Source: Lentilactobacillus farraginis DSM 18382 = JCM 14108 (GTDB lineage Bacteria > Bacillota > Bacilli > Lactobacillales > Lactobacillaceae). Taken from it: a stretch of DNA of 48,777 nt. Position numbers and translations under genes: made by a program. The notes beneath the pieces were generated by a model. The model ran no database searches and had not been told where the DNA came from. It saw only the letters and a list, made by a program, of their open reading frames with translations. Shown here one piece after another: positions 9,270 to 17,368 of this stretch. Each line of letters opens with the position of its first letter. Within the stretch, counting starts at the first letter, position 1. Location: NCBI RefSeq assembly GCF_000583655.1, contig NZ_BAKI01000017.1, positions 1 through 48,777 of the forward strand, in the 5' to 3' direction.

Positions 9270-10604
9270 TCAAACTAAATATTGAAGATCACTGGCAACG
9301 GATGGATAAGCAAAAATCATATGTTGAATTTGATTGTTGGTCAATTTCAGATTCAGGACCGTTGTCAGCAGATTTAACAGCTGTTCGCCGATTGCCGATA
9401 ACCCGGCAAAGCCAACCAGCCGGCCTGACTTAGTACTCCGAATCAGAATTGCCCTGGCCGCGTTATCCTTCACCCGATTGTAAGTGTACCAATGTGTCAA
9501 ATCCAGCGAACTGATACGGTACTGATCAGGATGAGCCAAAGCTTCCTGATACGATACGCCGGCCTGACCAATTTCGGTTGTGCCAAACAAAATATGTGGT
9601 ATCACTGGATATTGAATCGGTTGTGTCACCCTTCCCATTATTGAGTCGGCAACGTAGCGACCTTCAAAGGAAGCAACCGGTGTTAATTTGGGTTGCGGTT
9701 TGGCAACAACATCGCCGACCGCATAAATCCCATCGACACTGGTCCGCAAATAATCGTCAACCAAGATCCCCTGCCTGTCGGTTTTAACACCGGCCTTGGT
9801 CAACTGCAGGTCGGCCACGTTGGCAGTCCGACCGATTGCCGCCACAACGTAATCGGAAGTCAGCGTCTCCTTATCGGTCGTTATTTCATAATCGGCACCA
9901 CTTTGAGAAACGGCGGCAACGTTTTGGTCGAAATGAAAAGTAATCCCATCATCAATCATTTCCTGAACCAGCAAATCTACCAATGGTTTGGGAAATGCCT
10001 TGAGCGGTTGATCATTATGGTGGATAATATCAACATCGGCACCAGCCTGGCTGGCAATATTTGCCAACTCCATAGCAACCAGCCCGGCACCAATGAAGGT
10101 AATATGTTTTGGTAACGCGTCCAGATCCAAAAAGTCATTGCTGGTTTTCAGTAATGACCTTCCCGGGATGTCCGGCAGTTGTGGCTGCCGACCGGTTGCC
10201 AGAACCACGTTGTCGGCCGAAATCGTTGTATGATCAGCTAATTGAACTTGGTGTTGATCGACCAGTTTAGCCCGACCGTGGTATGTCTCAACGCCTGCAC
10301 TAACCAGGCCTTTTCTGGTTCCCGCCGGAATTTGGGACGTATAAGCCCGCTTAAAGGCCATCAAGTCCGGCCAATCAATCTGTGGCACGTTTTTCAGACC
10401 GCTGCCCTGCATTCGTGACACCCGATCCCTTGTCTGAACCGCTGAATACAGCATCTTCTTTGGATCACATCCCCGGTTGGGACAGGTCCCACCAAACAGA
10501 TCGTCTTCAATTACCAACACAGATTTCTTACCGGCCAAGCCGTAAGCGACCGCCGTTCCAGCGGGGCCAGCACCAAAAATAAGCACATCATAATGGGTTT
10601 TCAT
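9270..10604 (-). CDS. Disulfide-reductase-like FAD/NAD(P) oxidoreductase
   Basis: This pyridine nucleotide-disulfide oxidoreductase of 444 aa has an FAD-binding GAGPAGTAVAYGL at the N-terminus, an active disulfide GGTCPNRGCDPKKML near residue 38, an NAD(P)-binding FIGAGLVAMELANIASQAG near residue 170, and a second FAD motif VDGIYAVGDV near residue 290. It looks like the glutathione/mercuric reductase class, but the C-terminal HPTxxE catalytic dyad is replaced by AYPSVASD, so normal glutathione reductase activity is doubtful. The second ATG (10604) is chosen because AAAGGAG touches the first one at 10613. Confidence 0.85.
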   Translation of the reverse strand: MKTHYDVLIFGAGPAGTAVAYGLAGKKSVLVIEDDLFGGTCPNRGCDPKKMLYSAVQTRDRVSRMQGSGLKNVPQIDWPDLMAFKRAYTSQIPAGTRKGLVSAGVETYHGRAKLVDQHQVQLADHTTISADNVVLATGRQPQLPDIPGRSLLKTSNDFLDLDALPKHITFIGAGLVAMELANIASQAGADVDIIHHNDQPLKAFPKPLVDLLVQEMIDDGITFHFDQNVAAVSQSGADYEITTDKETLTSDYVVAAIGRTANVADLQLTKAGVKTDRQGILVDDYLRTSVDGIYAVGDVVAKPQPKLTPVASFEGRYVADSIMGRVTQPIQYPVIPHILFGTTEIGQAGVSYQEALAHPDQYRISSLDLTHWYTYNRVKDNAARAILIRSTKSGRLVGFAGLSAIGEQLLNLLTTVLNLKLTNNQIQHMIFAYPSVASDLQYLV

Positions 10605-10738
10605 GTGACACATCTCCTTTTAAAATAACTTTATACTTTAATTGTAGTCGATTTACAAATAAACGGTTGGGAATCGGCTGACATTTCAATCTTTCAAACC
10701 GTTATGGGAAATCACAATAACATTTGAATTGTGCACAA

Positions 10739-10747
10739 TGCTATAAT
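10739..10747 (+). promoter_or_regulatory. Extended -10 promoter element for choS
   Basis: TGCTATAAT is an extended -10 with a perfect TATAAT at 10742-10747. It lies about 35 bp before the GTG start at 10781. No good -35 is seen. Confidence 0.45.
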
Positions 10748-10780
10748 GAATATCCAAGTAATTTTTTGGAGGTGTCCCCT

Positions 10781-12315
10781 GTGTCAATTTCGTTTATCAG
10801 CAACTTTTTTACGTCAAACACCAAATTTTTAAATGCTTTGCTCGAACATGTTTACCTGACAATTATTTCGTTGGCCATTGCGATTATGATTGCCATTCCA
10901 TTGGCCATTTATGGTCGCAATCATCCACGTTTTGCCAATCTGATTCTCGGCTTTACTTCAATTATGCAGACTATCCCGTCGCTGGCGATTCTGGGAATTT
11001 TAATTCCAATCGTTGGAATCGGCAGCAAACCGGCAATTATCGCTTGGTACTGTACGGTATCCTACCAATCTACAGTAATACATATACGGCACTAACAACC
11101 ATCGATCCCAACCTCACAGAAGCCGCCGAGGTCTTTGGGTTAACCAAGCGCCAACGCCTATTGCGCATCGAACTGCCATTGGCAAAGGATAATATCCTAA
11201 CCGGTATCAAAACAGCAACCGTCCTGATTATTGGAACGGCAACTTTGGCCGCTCTGATTGGTGCCGGGGGCCTTGGCACTTTCATTTTACTGGGAATTGA
11301 TCGCAGTAACAGTGTCCTAACCTTAACCGGCGCTGTCGGTTCGGCCCTGTTGGCAGTTGGGTTTAGTTGGCTGATCACCCGGTTTGGCCGCTTAAAAGCA
11401 AAATCAATGCTGGCTGTCGGCGGTGGCATCCTGTTACTGCTGCTGATCGGTACGGTCGGGCCTAAAGTTTATACCGCGACCCAACCCGAAAAAATTGTGA
11501 TTGCCGGTAAACTGGGGTCTGAACCGGATATTCTCATTAATATGTATAAGGATCTGATTAAAGCTGATAACAGCAACGTCGCAATCAGCCTAAAGCCTAA
11601 TTTTGGTAAGACTAGTTTCTTGTTTTCAGCTTTAAAAAGCCGCCAGATTGACATCTATCCGGAATTTACCGGAACCGTCCTGGAAGATCTCATTCCCAAT
11701 TCTCACCGGCAGCTCCAAAATAAATCGGCTAACCAAATTTACCAACAGGCAAAAACCGAACTGGCCGCCAAATACAATCTGCGCTATTTGGCCCCGCTAA
11801 ACTATAACAATACCTACACCATCGTGACAACCCGTACCTTTGCCCGGCAACATCAATTGCAAACCATCAGTGATCTTAAAAAATTATCCGGCCGACTTCA
11901 CAGTGGATTCGACCTGGAATTTATGAGCCGAAACGATGGCTACAAGGGTCTGGTGAAAAAATATGGACTTCGGTTCAGAAATACCGATCTGGACCCGGAC
12001 CTCCGCTATCAGGCTATCCGACGAGGTCAAGTTCAAATCATTGATGGTTATGCCACTGATTCTCAGATTCGGCAATATCATCTGGTAGCGCTTAAGGACG
12101 ATCAACACCTGTTTCCAACTTATCAAGGTGCCCCACTCATGACAGCCAAATTTGCCCGGCAGCACCCCACCATCACCAAGCAGCTGAACCGGCTGGCCGG
12201 AAAAATAACTGCCAATCAAATGCGGGAAATGAACTATCAGGTCAATGTCAAAAATATGAGTGCCGCTAAAGTCGCCAAGGCGTATCTGCAGCACCATCAT
12301 CTGTTAAGGAAGTGA
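10781..12315 (+). pseudogene. choS: Choline/glycine betaine ABC transporter, permease-binding fusion, frameshifted
   Basis: A fused OpuC/ChoS-type protein: an N-terminal ProW-like permease of about 6 membrane helices, then an OpuAC-like extracytoplasmic binding domain that starts near PEKIVIAGKLGSEPDILINMYK. It imports quaternary ammonium osmolytes. The permease signature EAAEVFGLTKRQRLLRIELPLA (written here in part as EAAEVFGLTKRQRLL) is present. A GTG start follows TTTGGAGG. The frame breaks near 11043; one extra T gives GCT TTG GTA and IIALVLYGILPIYSNTYTAL, for 511 aa in all. The ATPase partner follows 7 bp later. Substrate assignment is by family only. Confidence 0.87.
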
Positions 12316-12322
12316 CTTCCCA

Positions 12323-13300
12323 ATGTCAAATTCACCAATCATTCAACTTTCAAATCTTTCGGTAGCCTATGATCACCAAACAGCCATCAATAATCTGTCA
12401 TTATCGGTGTACCCTCACGAAATTGTCGTGCTTGTCGGCGAATCCGGCGGTGGTAAAACCACCATCTTAAGAAGTATCAGTGGCTTGGTGACTCCTGCCA
12501 GCGGGCATATAACAGTCAACGGACTACCGCTAAACGCCCGAAATCTGCGTCAAATCCGGTTGAACATGGGCTACGTCCTCCAACAGATTTCTCTTTTTCC
12601 CAATATGACAATTAAACAAAATCTAACACTACTGCCCGAAATTAAACACCAGTCCAAAACGCTGACCAATCAAACGATCCGCTCATTAATGGCAGCCGCC
12701 AAACTACCAATGGATTACCTGACCAAATACCCCAACGAGCTTTCCGGCGGTGAACAGCAACGGGTCGGCATTTTACGGGCATTTGGAACCCGGCCGGCAC
12801 TTATCTTGATGGACGAGCCGTTCAGCGCCCTTGATCCGGTTTCCCGTGATCAGCTGCAGGACCTTACGCTGGCGATTCATCAAAAATTCAATAACACAAT
12901 TCTGTTTATCACCCACGATATGAACGAGGCACTTAAGATGGGCCAACGAATCGGTGTGGTTAAAGACGGCCAAATTCTCCAATTGGATACCCCGGATAAC
13001 ATTGTCCGCCACCCTGCTACCCCGTATGTTCGAACCCTGTTTAGCGGCAGTGAGGCCCGAAAAATTGAAAACATCTACATTCGGCGGCTTATTTTAGCGG
13101 GCTATGGTCAGCCAACACCCTTTAAAGATTTGCCAATTGAATTGGTTGCCGGTGATCAGATACTGGGTAACTGTTATCACATTCTTGCCCAAAACCGACA
13201 ATTGGCCGTTCAGCAAAACCAGAAAACAATCGGCTATCTAAACGGCCAAAGCATTCTAAATTTTTTGGCGGCTAAACAGGCCCACCAGTCAAATAAATAA
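12323..13300 (+). CDS. choQ: Quaternary amine ABC transporter ATPase
   Basis: ATP-binding subunit for the fused permease upstream, 325 aa. The Walker A motif is GESGGGKTT, the Q-loop LQQISLF, the signature LSGGEQQRVG, Walker B ALILMDEPFSALD and the H-loop ITHD. After the ATPase core come about 80 residues (RKIENIYIRRLILAGYG onward) in the position of the CBS osmosensing module of OpuCA/ProV, but I see no clear CBS pattern. It starts 7 bp after choS and ends before a strong terminator, so the two genes form a two-gene operon. Confidence 0.9.
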   Translation: MSNSPIIQLSNLSVAYDHQTAINNLSLSVYPHEIVVLVGESGGGKTTILRSISGLVTPASGHITVNGLPLNARNLRQIRLNMGYVLQQISLFPNMTIKQNLTLLPEIKHQSKTLTNQTIRSLMAAAKLPMDYLTKYPNELSGGEQQRVGILRAFGTRPALILMDEPFSALDPVSRDQLQDLTLAIHQKFNNTILFITHDMNEALKMGQRIGVVKDGQILQLDTPDNIVRHPATPYVRTLFSGSEARKIENIYIRRLILAGYGQPTPFKDLPIELVAGDQILGNCYHILAQNRQLAVQQNQKTIGYLNGQSILNFLAAKQAHQSNK

Positions 13301-13324
13301 TCACGGCAACCAGCCGCAAACGTT

Positions 13325-13357
13325 AAAAGACGCCCGGGGACGTTTCCGGCGTCTTTT
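13325..13357 (+). terminator. Rho-independent terminator of choSQ
   Basis: AAAAGACGCC (13325-13334) pairs with GGCGTCTTTT, followed by ATT. It lies 25 bp after the choQ stop codon. Confidence 0.82.
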
Positions 13358-13414
13358 ATTGCATTCTGATACCAAAAAAGCCAAGGCAAAACACCGCCCT
13401 GGCCGGTTTCTAAC

Positions 13415-13778
13415 TTAAATTCGTTGTTCAATATCATCAATTTCAATTTCCAATACTCTGCTGAGCCAAGGAAACTTTGCTTTCATCTCGTCAAAGTCAT
13501 CGCCGGCATCAACGAACTTACCGGTGCCATGAACGTGAAAACCGGCTCCGGGTCCTTGGGTACCTTCAACTTCTTTACTGCCGACCGCAACGGTTACATG
13601 GTTATCAGCCGCAAAATCCTGTTCGATACTATGCATCCCGGCCGCAGGTATCAATAGCTTTTTATCCGTTACTTTGACATACGATGCCCACGTATTTACA
13701 CGTGTGCCGGTTGCGCATTAATTGTCACAATTGTTACGACGCCTTCATGCTTCATAACATCCAAAATTTTTGATCCAT
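13415..13778 (-). pseudogene. PNPOx-like flavin-binding protein, two frameshifts
   Basis: A small pyridoxamine 5'-phosphate oxidase-like split-barrel protein. Only the C-terminal 79 aa read in one frame (GSKEVEGTQGPGAGFHVHG, FPWLSRVLEIEIDDIEQRI). Reading the minus strand further upstream recovers MDQK, then LDVMKHEGVVTIVTINAQP, then NTWASYVKVTDKKLLIPAAG, in three frames separated by two one-base losses. One is in an A run near 13770 and one is where GTG should be followed by another G, near 13700. Repaired length is 121 aa, typical for this family. The start ATG at 13778 has AAAGGGGCG upstream. It may bind flavin or heme; activity is not known. Confidence 0.7.
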
Positions 13779-14019
13779 TTTAGAAACGCCCCTTTATTAA
13801 CTTTTTAGTCAATATCTTTTAATAAGTGAATCCAACCATTTACCATTGTACACTACTTAATTGGCTAAAATAAACACCGAATTTAATTTTTATCATTCAG
13901 AAATTCCGCCAAGGATGAAATTTCAACATGAGGGGTGTAGAATAGTGGGACGTGGTTTGCTTTGTTGACACTATTAACAATCAAACCCAATTAAACTTAA
14001 AAGATTGGATTGACGACTA

Positions 14020-14664
14020 ATGATTATTACTGTTGTGGGCGGAACCGGTTTTGTCGGCAGCGGCATTCTTTTAGAATTAAGCCAATTCGATAATTTTGAA
14101 TTGTTCAGTATTTCCCGAAGCGGCGCACCGATCAACCACGATGCCTTGGCTGACGTTCATTGGGTCAAAGGCGATGTTACCCAACCCGGTGACTGGCAGG
14201 CCGCCATTGCCAAAAGCGACTGGGTCATTGACTGTGTCGGCATTCTGTTCCCAAATCCGCTGGCCAAAACCAGTTACTGGCAAAACAGCATTCTACCGGC
14301 AGAATCCCTTATCAACCTGATTCACCGGCAAAATTTGGTACCAAATCATTCAACCGATACCCGGTTTTTATTTATTTCCGCTAATTACGCACCATTTTTC
14401 ATGGCCGCCTACATAAGGGCCAAGTTGGAGGTTGAAAAGGACATGGCCAACCTGCTGCCTAATAAGTCAATCGCCATCTACCCGGGGGTGATTACCGACA
14501 AACACAAGCCGCTCACCCGATTACTAAAGGTACTTACCCAAGCAGCGACGCTAAGTACCTACTTTAAACGACTACGTTTTATCCCTCGGGAAACAGTTGC
14601 CCAGGAGGTCGTTAAAGTTTTGGTGGGTGAAGGAAGCTCTTTAACGGAGCGAATTGGGGAATAG
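14020..14664 (+). CDS. Atypical short-chain dehydrogenase, NAD(P)-binding
   Basis: This Rossmann-fold protein of 214 aa starts with IITVVGGTGFVGSGILLEL, the GGTGFVG nucleotide-binding loop of atypical (NmrA/complex-I-like) SDRs. Later landmarks are VDWVIDCVGILFPNP-like text near residue 70 (seen as SDWVIDCVGILFPNP) and YIRAKLEVEKDMA near residue 130, where YxxxK is degenerate (YIRAK). It could be a quinone or NAD(P)H-sensing reductase or a UDP-sugar epimerase relative. Single gene. Confidence 0.72.
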   Translation: MIITVVGGTGFVGSGILLELSQFDNFELFSISRSGAPINHDALADVHWVKGDVTQPGDWQAAIAKSDWVIDCVGILFPNPLAKTSYWQNSILPAESLINLIHRQNLVPNHSTDTRFLFISANYAPFFMAAYIRAKLEVEKDMANLLPNKSIAIYPGVITDKHKPLTRLLKVLTQAATLSTYFKRLRFIPRETVAQEVVKVLVGEGSSLTERIGE

Positions 14665-14673
14665 GATCACAGC

Positions 14674-14852
14674 TCAAATCGACGCCTTATGCGTCGGCTT
14701 ATCCCGGGTCAGCTCCGCACACTTGCTTAGGACTGCTACACAAAACAGCACCGCTCCACATAAGGGATCAAATCGAAAAATCCAAGCCCGGGATTTCCCG
14801 CTTTGACGCCTTATGCGCCGGGTGCTAACCGTTTTGTTCCGCACACTTGCTT
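14674..14852. repeat. Two-copy imperfect intergenic repeat
   Basis: Two copies share TCAAATCGA, GACGCCTTATGCGYCGG and TCCGCACACTTGCTT. Copy 1 is 14674-14729 and copy 2 is about 14767-14852. Both also hold a CCCGGG core, and GACGCCTTATGCGTC is itself nearly palindromic. The end of copy 2 supplies the -35 hexamer of the promoter at 14847. I see no coding potential. It could be a dispersed intergenic element. Confidence 0.6.
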
Positions 14853-14875
14853 TTTTTCCCCTTCCGTCCTATACT
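14847..14875 (+). promoter_or_regulatory. Promoter of the Tyr T-box leader
   Basis: TTGCTT (14847-14852) and TATACT (14870-14875) are separated by 17 bp, about 20 bp upstream of the T-box base stem. Confidence 0.65.
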
Positions 14876-14895
14876 GTTTACAATATTTAAAGTCG

Positions 14896-15122
14896 AATTA
14901 CATGAAGTAGGTCCTTATCTGGGTGTCAGGAAGTTGGTGGCTGCTGCGAACCAATCAGGATAAGGTACTCGAAATACCGTAATATCATCGACAATGGTCA
15001 ATAACTAGAATCCATTATCTTCTAGTGAGCGGTGGACACTTTTGGTGTACACAAGTTGGGTGGTACCACGGTAAAACTGATCGTCCCTATTACACGTTGA
15101 TGTAATAGGGACGATCTTTTAT
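14896..15122 (+). promoter_or_regulatory. T-box riboswitch, tyrosine type
   Basis: A tRNA-sensing leader upstream of nhaC. Stem I closes with ATTAC (14897-14901) and GTAAT. Its loop-E pair is AGTA (14906-14909) opposite GAA (14971-14973). One base after GAA lies the specifier TAC (14975-14977), a Tyr codon. The T-box core GTTGGGTGGTACCACGG ends at 15072; its TGGT bulge pairs with an ACCA tRNA end, fitting an A discriminator. The terminator hairpin arms are 15079-15094 and 15101-15116, followed by T-rich sequence. Uncharged tRNA-Tyr should turn on the antiporter gene. Confidence 0.9.
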
Positions 15123-15143
15123 TTTGAGAAAGGAATGTTGATA

Positions 15144-15182
15144 ATGAAACGATCAACTAACGGGGGCTTGGCACGATATTGA
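15144..15182 (+). other. Possible 12-codon peptide between T-box and nhaC
   Basis: ATG at 15144 follows GAAAGGAATG and encodes MKRSTNGGLARY then TGA. It ends in a Tyr codon and lies after the T-box terminator, so it would be translated only on read-through. It could be a leader peptide, a remnant or chance. Confidence 0.25.
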
Positions 15183-15237
15183 TTAACCACACTTTATCTT
15201 ATCCGCAATACTATAAAATCAAAACGAGGTTATCAAT

Positions 15238-16653
15238 ATGACACAAGACAAATTAAGTATCAGTGAAGCAGCAATTGTTTTATTAATTATTCTGGCAATT
15301 ATGGGTAGCGGTGTTATCGGTTTCGGTCTGTCACCCCAGGTACCGGTTTTACTGGCCATTACTGTGGCTATCTTTTGGGCCAAAGTTCGGGGCTTTGACT
15401 GGCAGGACATTAATGCCGGGATTAAGGACGGTATCGATAAAGGCATTATTCCGATTGTAATTTTTATTTTAATCGGTGCCATGATCAGTACCTGGATCGC
15501 TGCCGGTACGATTCCAACCTTAATGGTTATCGGTTTTAAAGCTATCAGTGCCCAATGGTTTCTGCCAACGGTCTTTCTGGTCTGCTCATTAGTCGGGGCG
15601 GCTGTCGGCAGTTGCTTTACCGTTGTTTCAACTGTCGGTATTGCTTTCTTTGGTATCGGTGTAACCATGAACTTCAATCCGGCTCTGGTTGCCGGTGCAA
15701 TTATCGCCGGCGGCACTTTTGGTGACAAACTTTCACCATTATCCGAAACTAACAATCTGGCTGCTGCGGTTGTCGATACCGATTTATTTAACCATATGAA
15801 AACCATTCTTTGGTCAACCCTACCCGCCGCAACCATTTCCACAATTGTTTTCGCCCTTTTGGGAATGGGACACAACCACGCGGACATGGCTAAAATCAAC
15901 ACAACCGTAGCCGCTTTGAATAATGATTTTCATATTTCAATCATTGCCCTAATCCCAATCGTGTTGGTCTTTGTTTGTGCGGCCTTTAAAATGGCGGCAA
16001 TTCCAACCATGCTGCTGAATATTTTTGTTTCGGCAGCCATGATGTTCATGAATAACGCTAACCTAAACATGACCAAGGCCAGCAATATTGTTACCAACGG
16101 CTACGTTGCCAAGACGTCCAATCACGAAGTTAACCTGCTGCTCTCCCGCGGCGGAATTGTCAGCATGATGCCAACAGTGGCCTTAATTGTCTTAACCTTA
16201 TCATTAGGTGGTCTACTGGTTCACTTTGGATTAATCAACGCCGTCATGGCACCACTTTCAACCAAATTAAACAGCTCTGCCAAATTAGTTTCGGCTGCCT
16301 TGGGAGCCTGCATCGGCGTTAATATTTTTGTCGGCGAGCAATTTCTTTCCATTATTTTACCAGGCCGGGCTTTCAAACAAACCTTTAATCAGGGTGGCTT
16401 GGCAAGTGCCGCGCTGGGACGGGTCCTCGAAGACGGCGGCACTGTTTTGAACTACTTGGTACCTTGGGGTGTCGGCGGCGTTTTCATTGCCAACACACTG
16501 GGCGTACCGACGATCACCTACCTGCCGTTTGTTTTCTTCAGTCTCCTCTGCCCGGTCTTCTCGCTTTTGAGCGGTTTTACCGGTATTGGTTTAAAAAAGT
16601 TACCAACGATTGAAACCAAAAAAGCCAGTCAAACAGCGCCAGCTCGAAATTAA
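15238..16653 (+). CDS. nhaC: NhaC-family Na+/H+ antiporter under Tyr T-box control
   Basis: An integral membrane antiporter of 471 aa with about 11-12 hydrophobic segments. Family marks are LVGAAVGSCFTVVSTVG, AGAIIAGGTFGDKLSPLSETNNLAA and GACIGVNIFVGEQFLSI. NhaC proteins exchange Na+ and H+, but members behind Tyr T-boxes have been proposed to move tyrosine or tyramine, and nhaC sits in tyrosine decarboxylase clusters of lactobacilli. Here the Tyr T-box at 14896 makes such a link plausible, although no tyrS or decarboxylase gene is adjacent. The ATG at 15238 follows ACGAGG. Confidence 0.9.
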   Translation: MTQDKLSISEAAIVLLIILAIMGSGVIGFGLSPQVPVLLAITVAIFWAKVRGFDWQDINAGIKDGIDKGIIPIVIFILIGAMISTWIAAGTIPTLMVIGFKAISAQWFLPTVFLVCSLVGAAVGSCFTVVSTVGIAFFGIGVTMNFNPALVAGAIIAGGTFGDKLSPLSETNNLAAAVVDTDLFNHMKTILWSTLPAATISTIVFALLGMGHNHADMAKINTTVAALNNDFHISIIALIPIVLVFVCAAFKMAAIPTMLLNIFVSAAMMFMNNANLNMTKASNIVTNGYVAKTSNHEVNLLLSRGGIVSMMPTVALIVLTLSLGGLLVHFGLINAVMAPLSTKLNSSAKLVSAALGACIGVNIFVGEQFLSIILPGRAFKQTFNQGGLASAALGRVLEDGGTVLNYLVPWGVGGVFIANTLGVPTITYLPFVFFSLLCPVFSLLSGFTGIGLKKLPTIETKKASQTAPARN

Positions 16654-16663
16654 AAAAATAAAT

Positions 16664-16707
16664 GTCCTTAAACACGTCAAGTCACTACCTGTTTAAGGAC
16701 GTTTTTT
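16664..16707 (+). terminator. Rho-independent terminator of nhaC
   Basis: GTCCTTAAACA (16664-16674) pairs with TGTTTAAGGAC (16690-16700), followed by GTTTTTT. Confidence 0.88.
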
Positions 16708-16797
16708 ATTGATAACAAACAATGTACTACTGGTACTCCAGCAACTCCACTTTAATAAGGCTCCGAACTAAATTCAATCCACTTCCGTGAAAGCCAA

Positions 16798-17076
16798 TCA
16801 ATTGGATTGGCCCGCCACAAACCGCTTCTCAAGTTTTTCCAAGTCTGCCAAAGTCCCCATAGTGCATTCATTTGTCTGGGCACTCTTCTTTAAATGAGCC
16901 ATTAATCTTGGCAAATCGTGGGGGATTTCAAAATATAGCTTGCTTCGGCTAGTGTAAACCGTTGCCATGCCATTTAAATCCTCCACATAATATGCATCCG
17001 CATTTTGTTTTTTGGCCGCCTGGTTATAATCCTCAAAAGATAACTGAAGTTGGAGAATCAAGTCTGATAATTTCAT
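16798..17076 (-). CDS. Small hypothetical protein (92 aa)
   Basis: The family is not recognised. A strong ribosome site (GGAGGAATAATAC on the minus strand) precedes ATG at 17076. The protein is soluble, with an N-terminal helix SDLILQLQLSFEDYNQAAKK, a central strand-rich part (YVEDLNGMATVYTSRSKLYF) and a C-terminal helix TLADLEKLEKRFV. It stands alone between nhaC and the secreted glycosidase. No function is proposed. Confidence 0.68.
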   Translation of the reverse strand: MKLSDLILQLQLSFEDYNQAAKKQNADAYYVEDLNGMATVYTSRSKLYFEIPHDLPRLMAHLKKSAQTNECTMGTLADLEKLEKRFVAGQSN

Positions 17077-17269
17077 CTGTATTATTCCTCCTTCTACTTC
17101 TTATTATAGGAGTAATTAACAAAAATTGGTGAAAGTTATTAAGTTTAGCATAATTTTCTTACTTTTTATCAGTCTTCTTAAGTAAATTGCCTCCATCGTT
17201 TAAGCAACCGTTCTAATTACAGCCGGGTTTGTCGGTTTTCGTAACTATTTCACAGATTATAGGGATTTA

Positions 17270-17283
17270 TTTGAGCGCTTTCA
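17270..17283 (-). promoter_or_regulatory. cre-like CcpA site upstream of the glycosidase
   Basis: On the minus strand it reads TGAAAGCGCTCAAA, close to the cre consensus TGWAARCGYTWWCA. A second AGCGCT follows in direct orientation at 17284, giving a doubled AGCGCT motif. Confidence 0.5.
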
Positions 17284-17298
17284 AGCGCTATTCTATAT

Positions 17299-17316
17299 AT
17301 TGTAAGCGTATGCATA
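17299..17316 (+). promoter_or_regulatory. cre site upstream of the glycosidase
   Basis: ATTGTAAGCGTATGCATA matches the cre consensus WWTGNAARCGNWWWCAWW at all but one position. It is about 55 bp upstream of the start codon, as expected for CcpA repression of a carbohydrate gene. Confidence 0.65.
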
Positions 17317-17368
17317 AAACTATATGCTATTACACATGTATTTATCTGAGGGGAAAGAAGGATGTTTT

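Noticed and set aside
13424-13677. Plus-strand frames opposite the PNPOx-like gene
   Set aside because: The minus strand matches a known family across three repairable frames; the plus frames are shadows.
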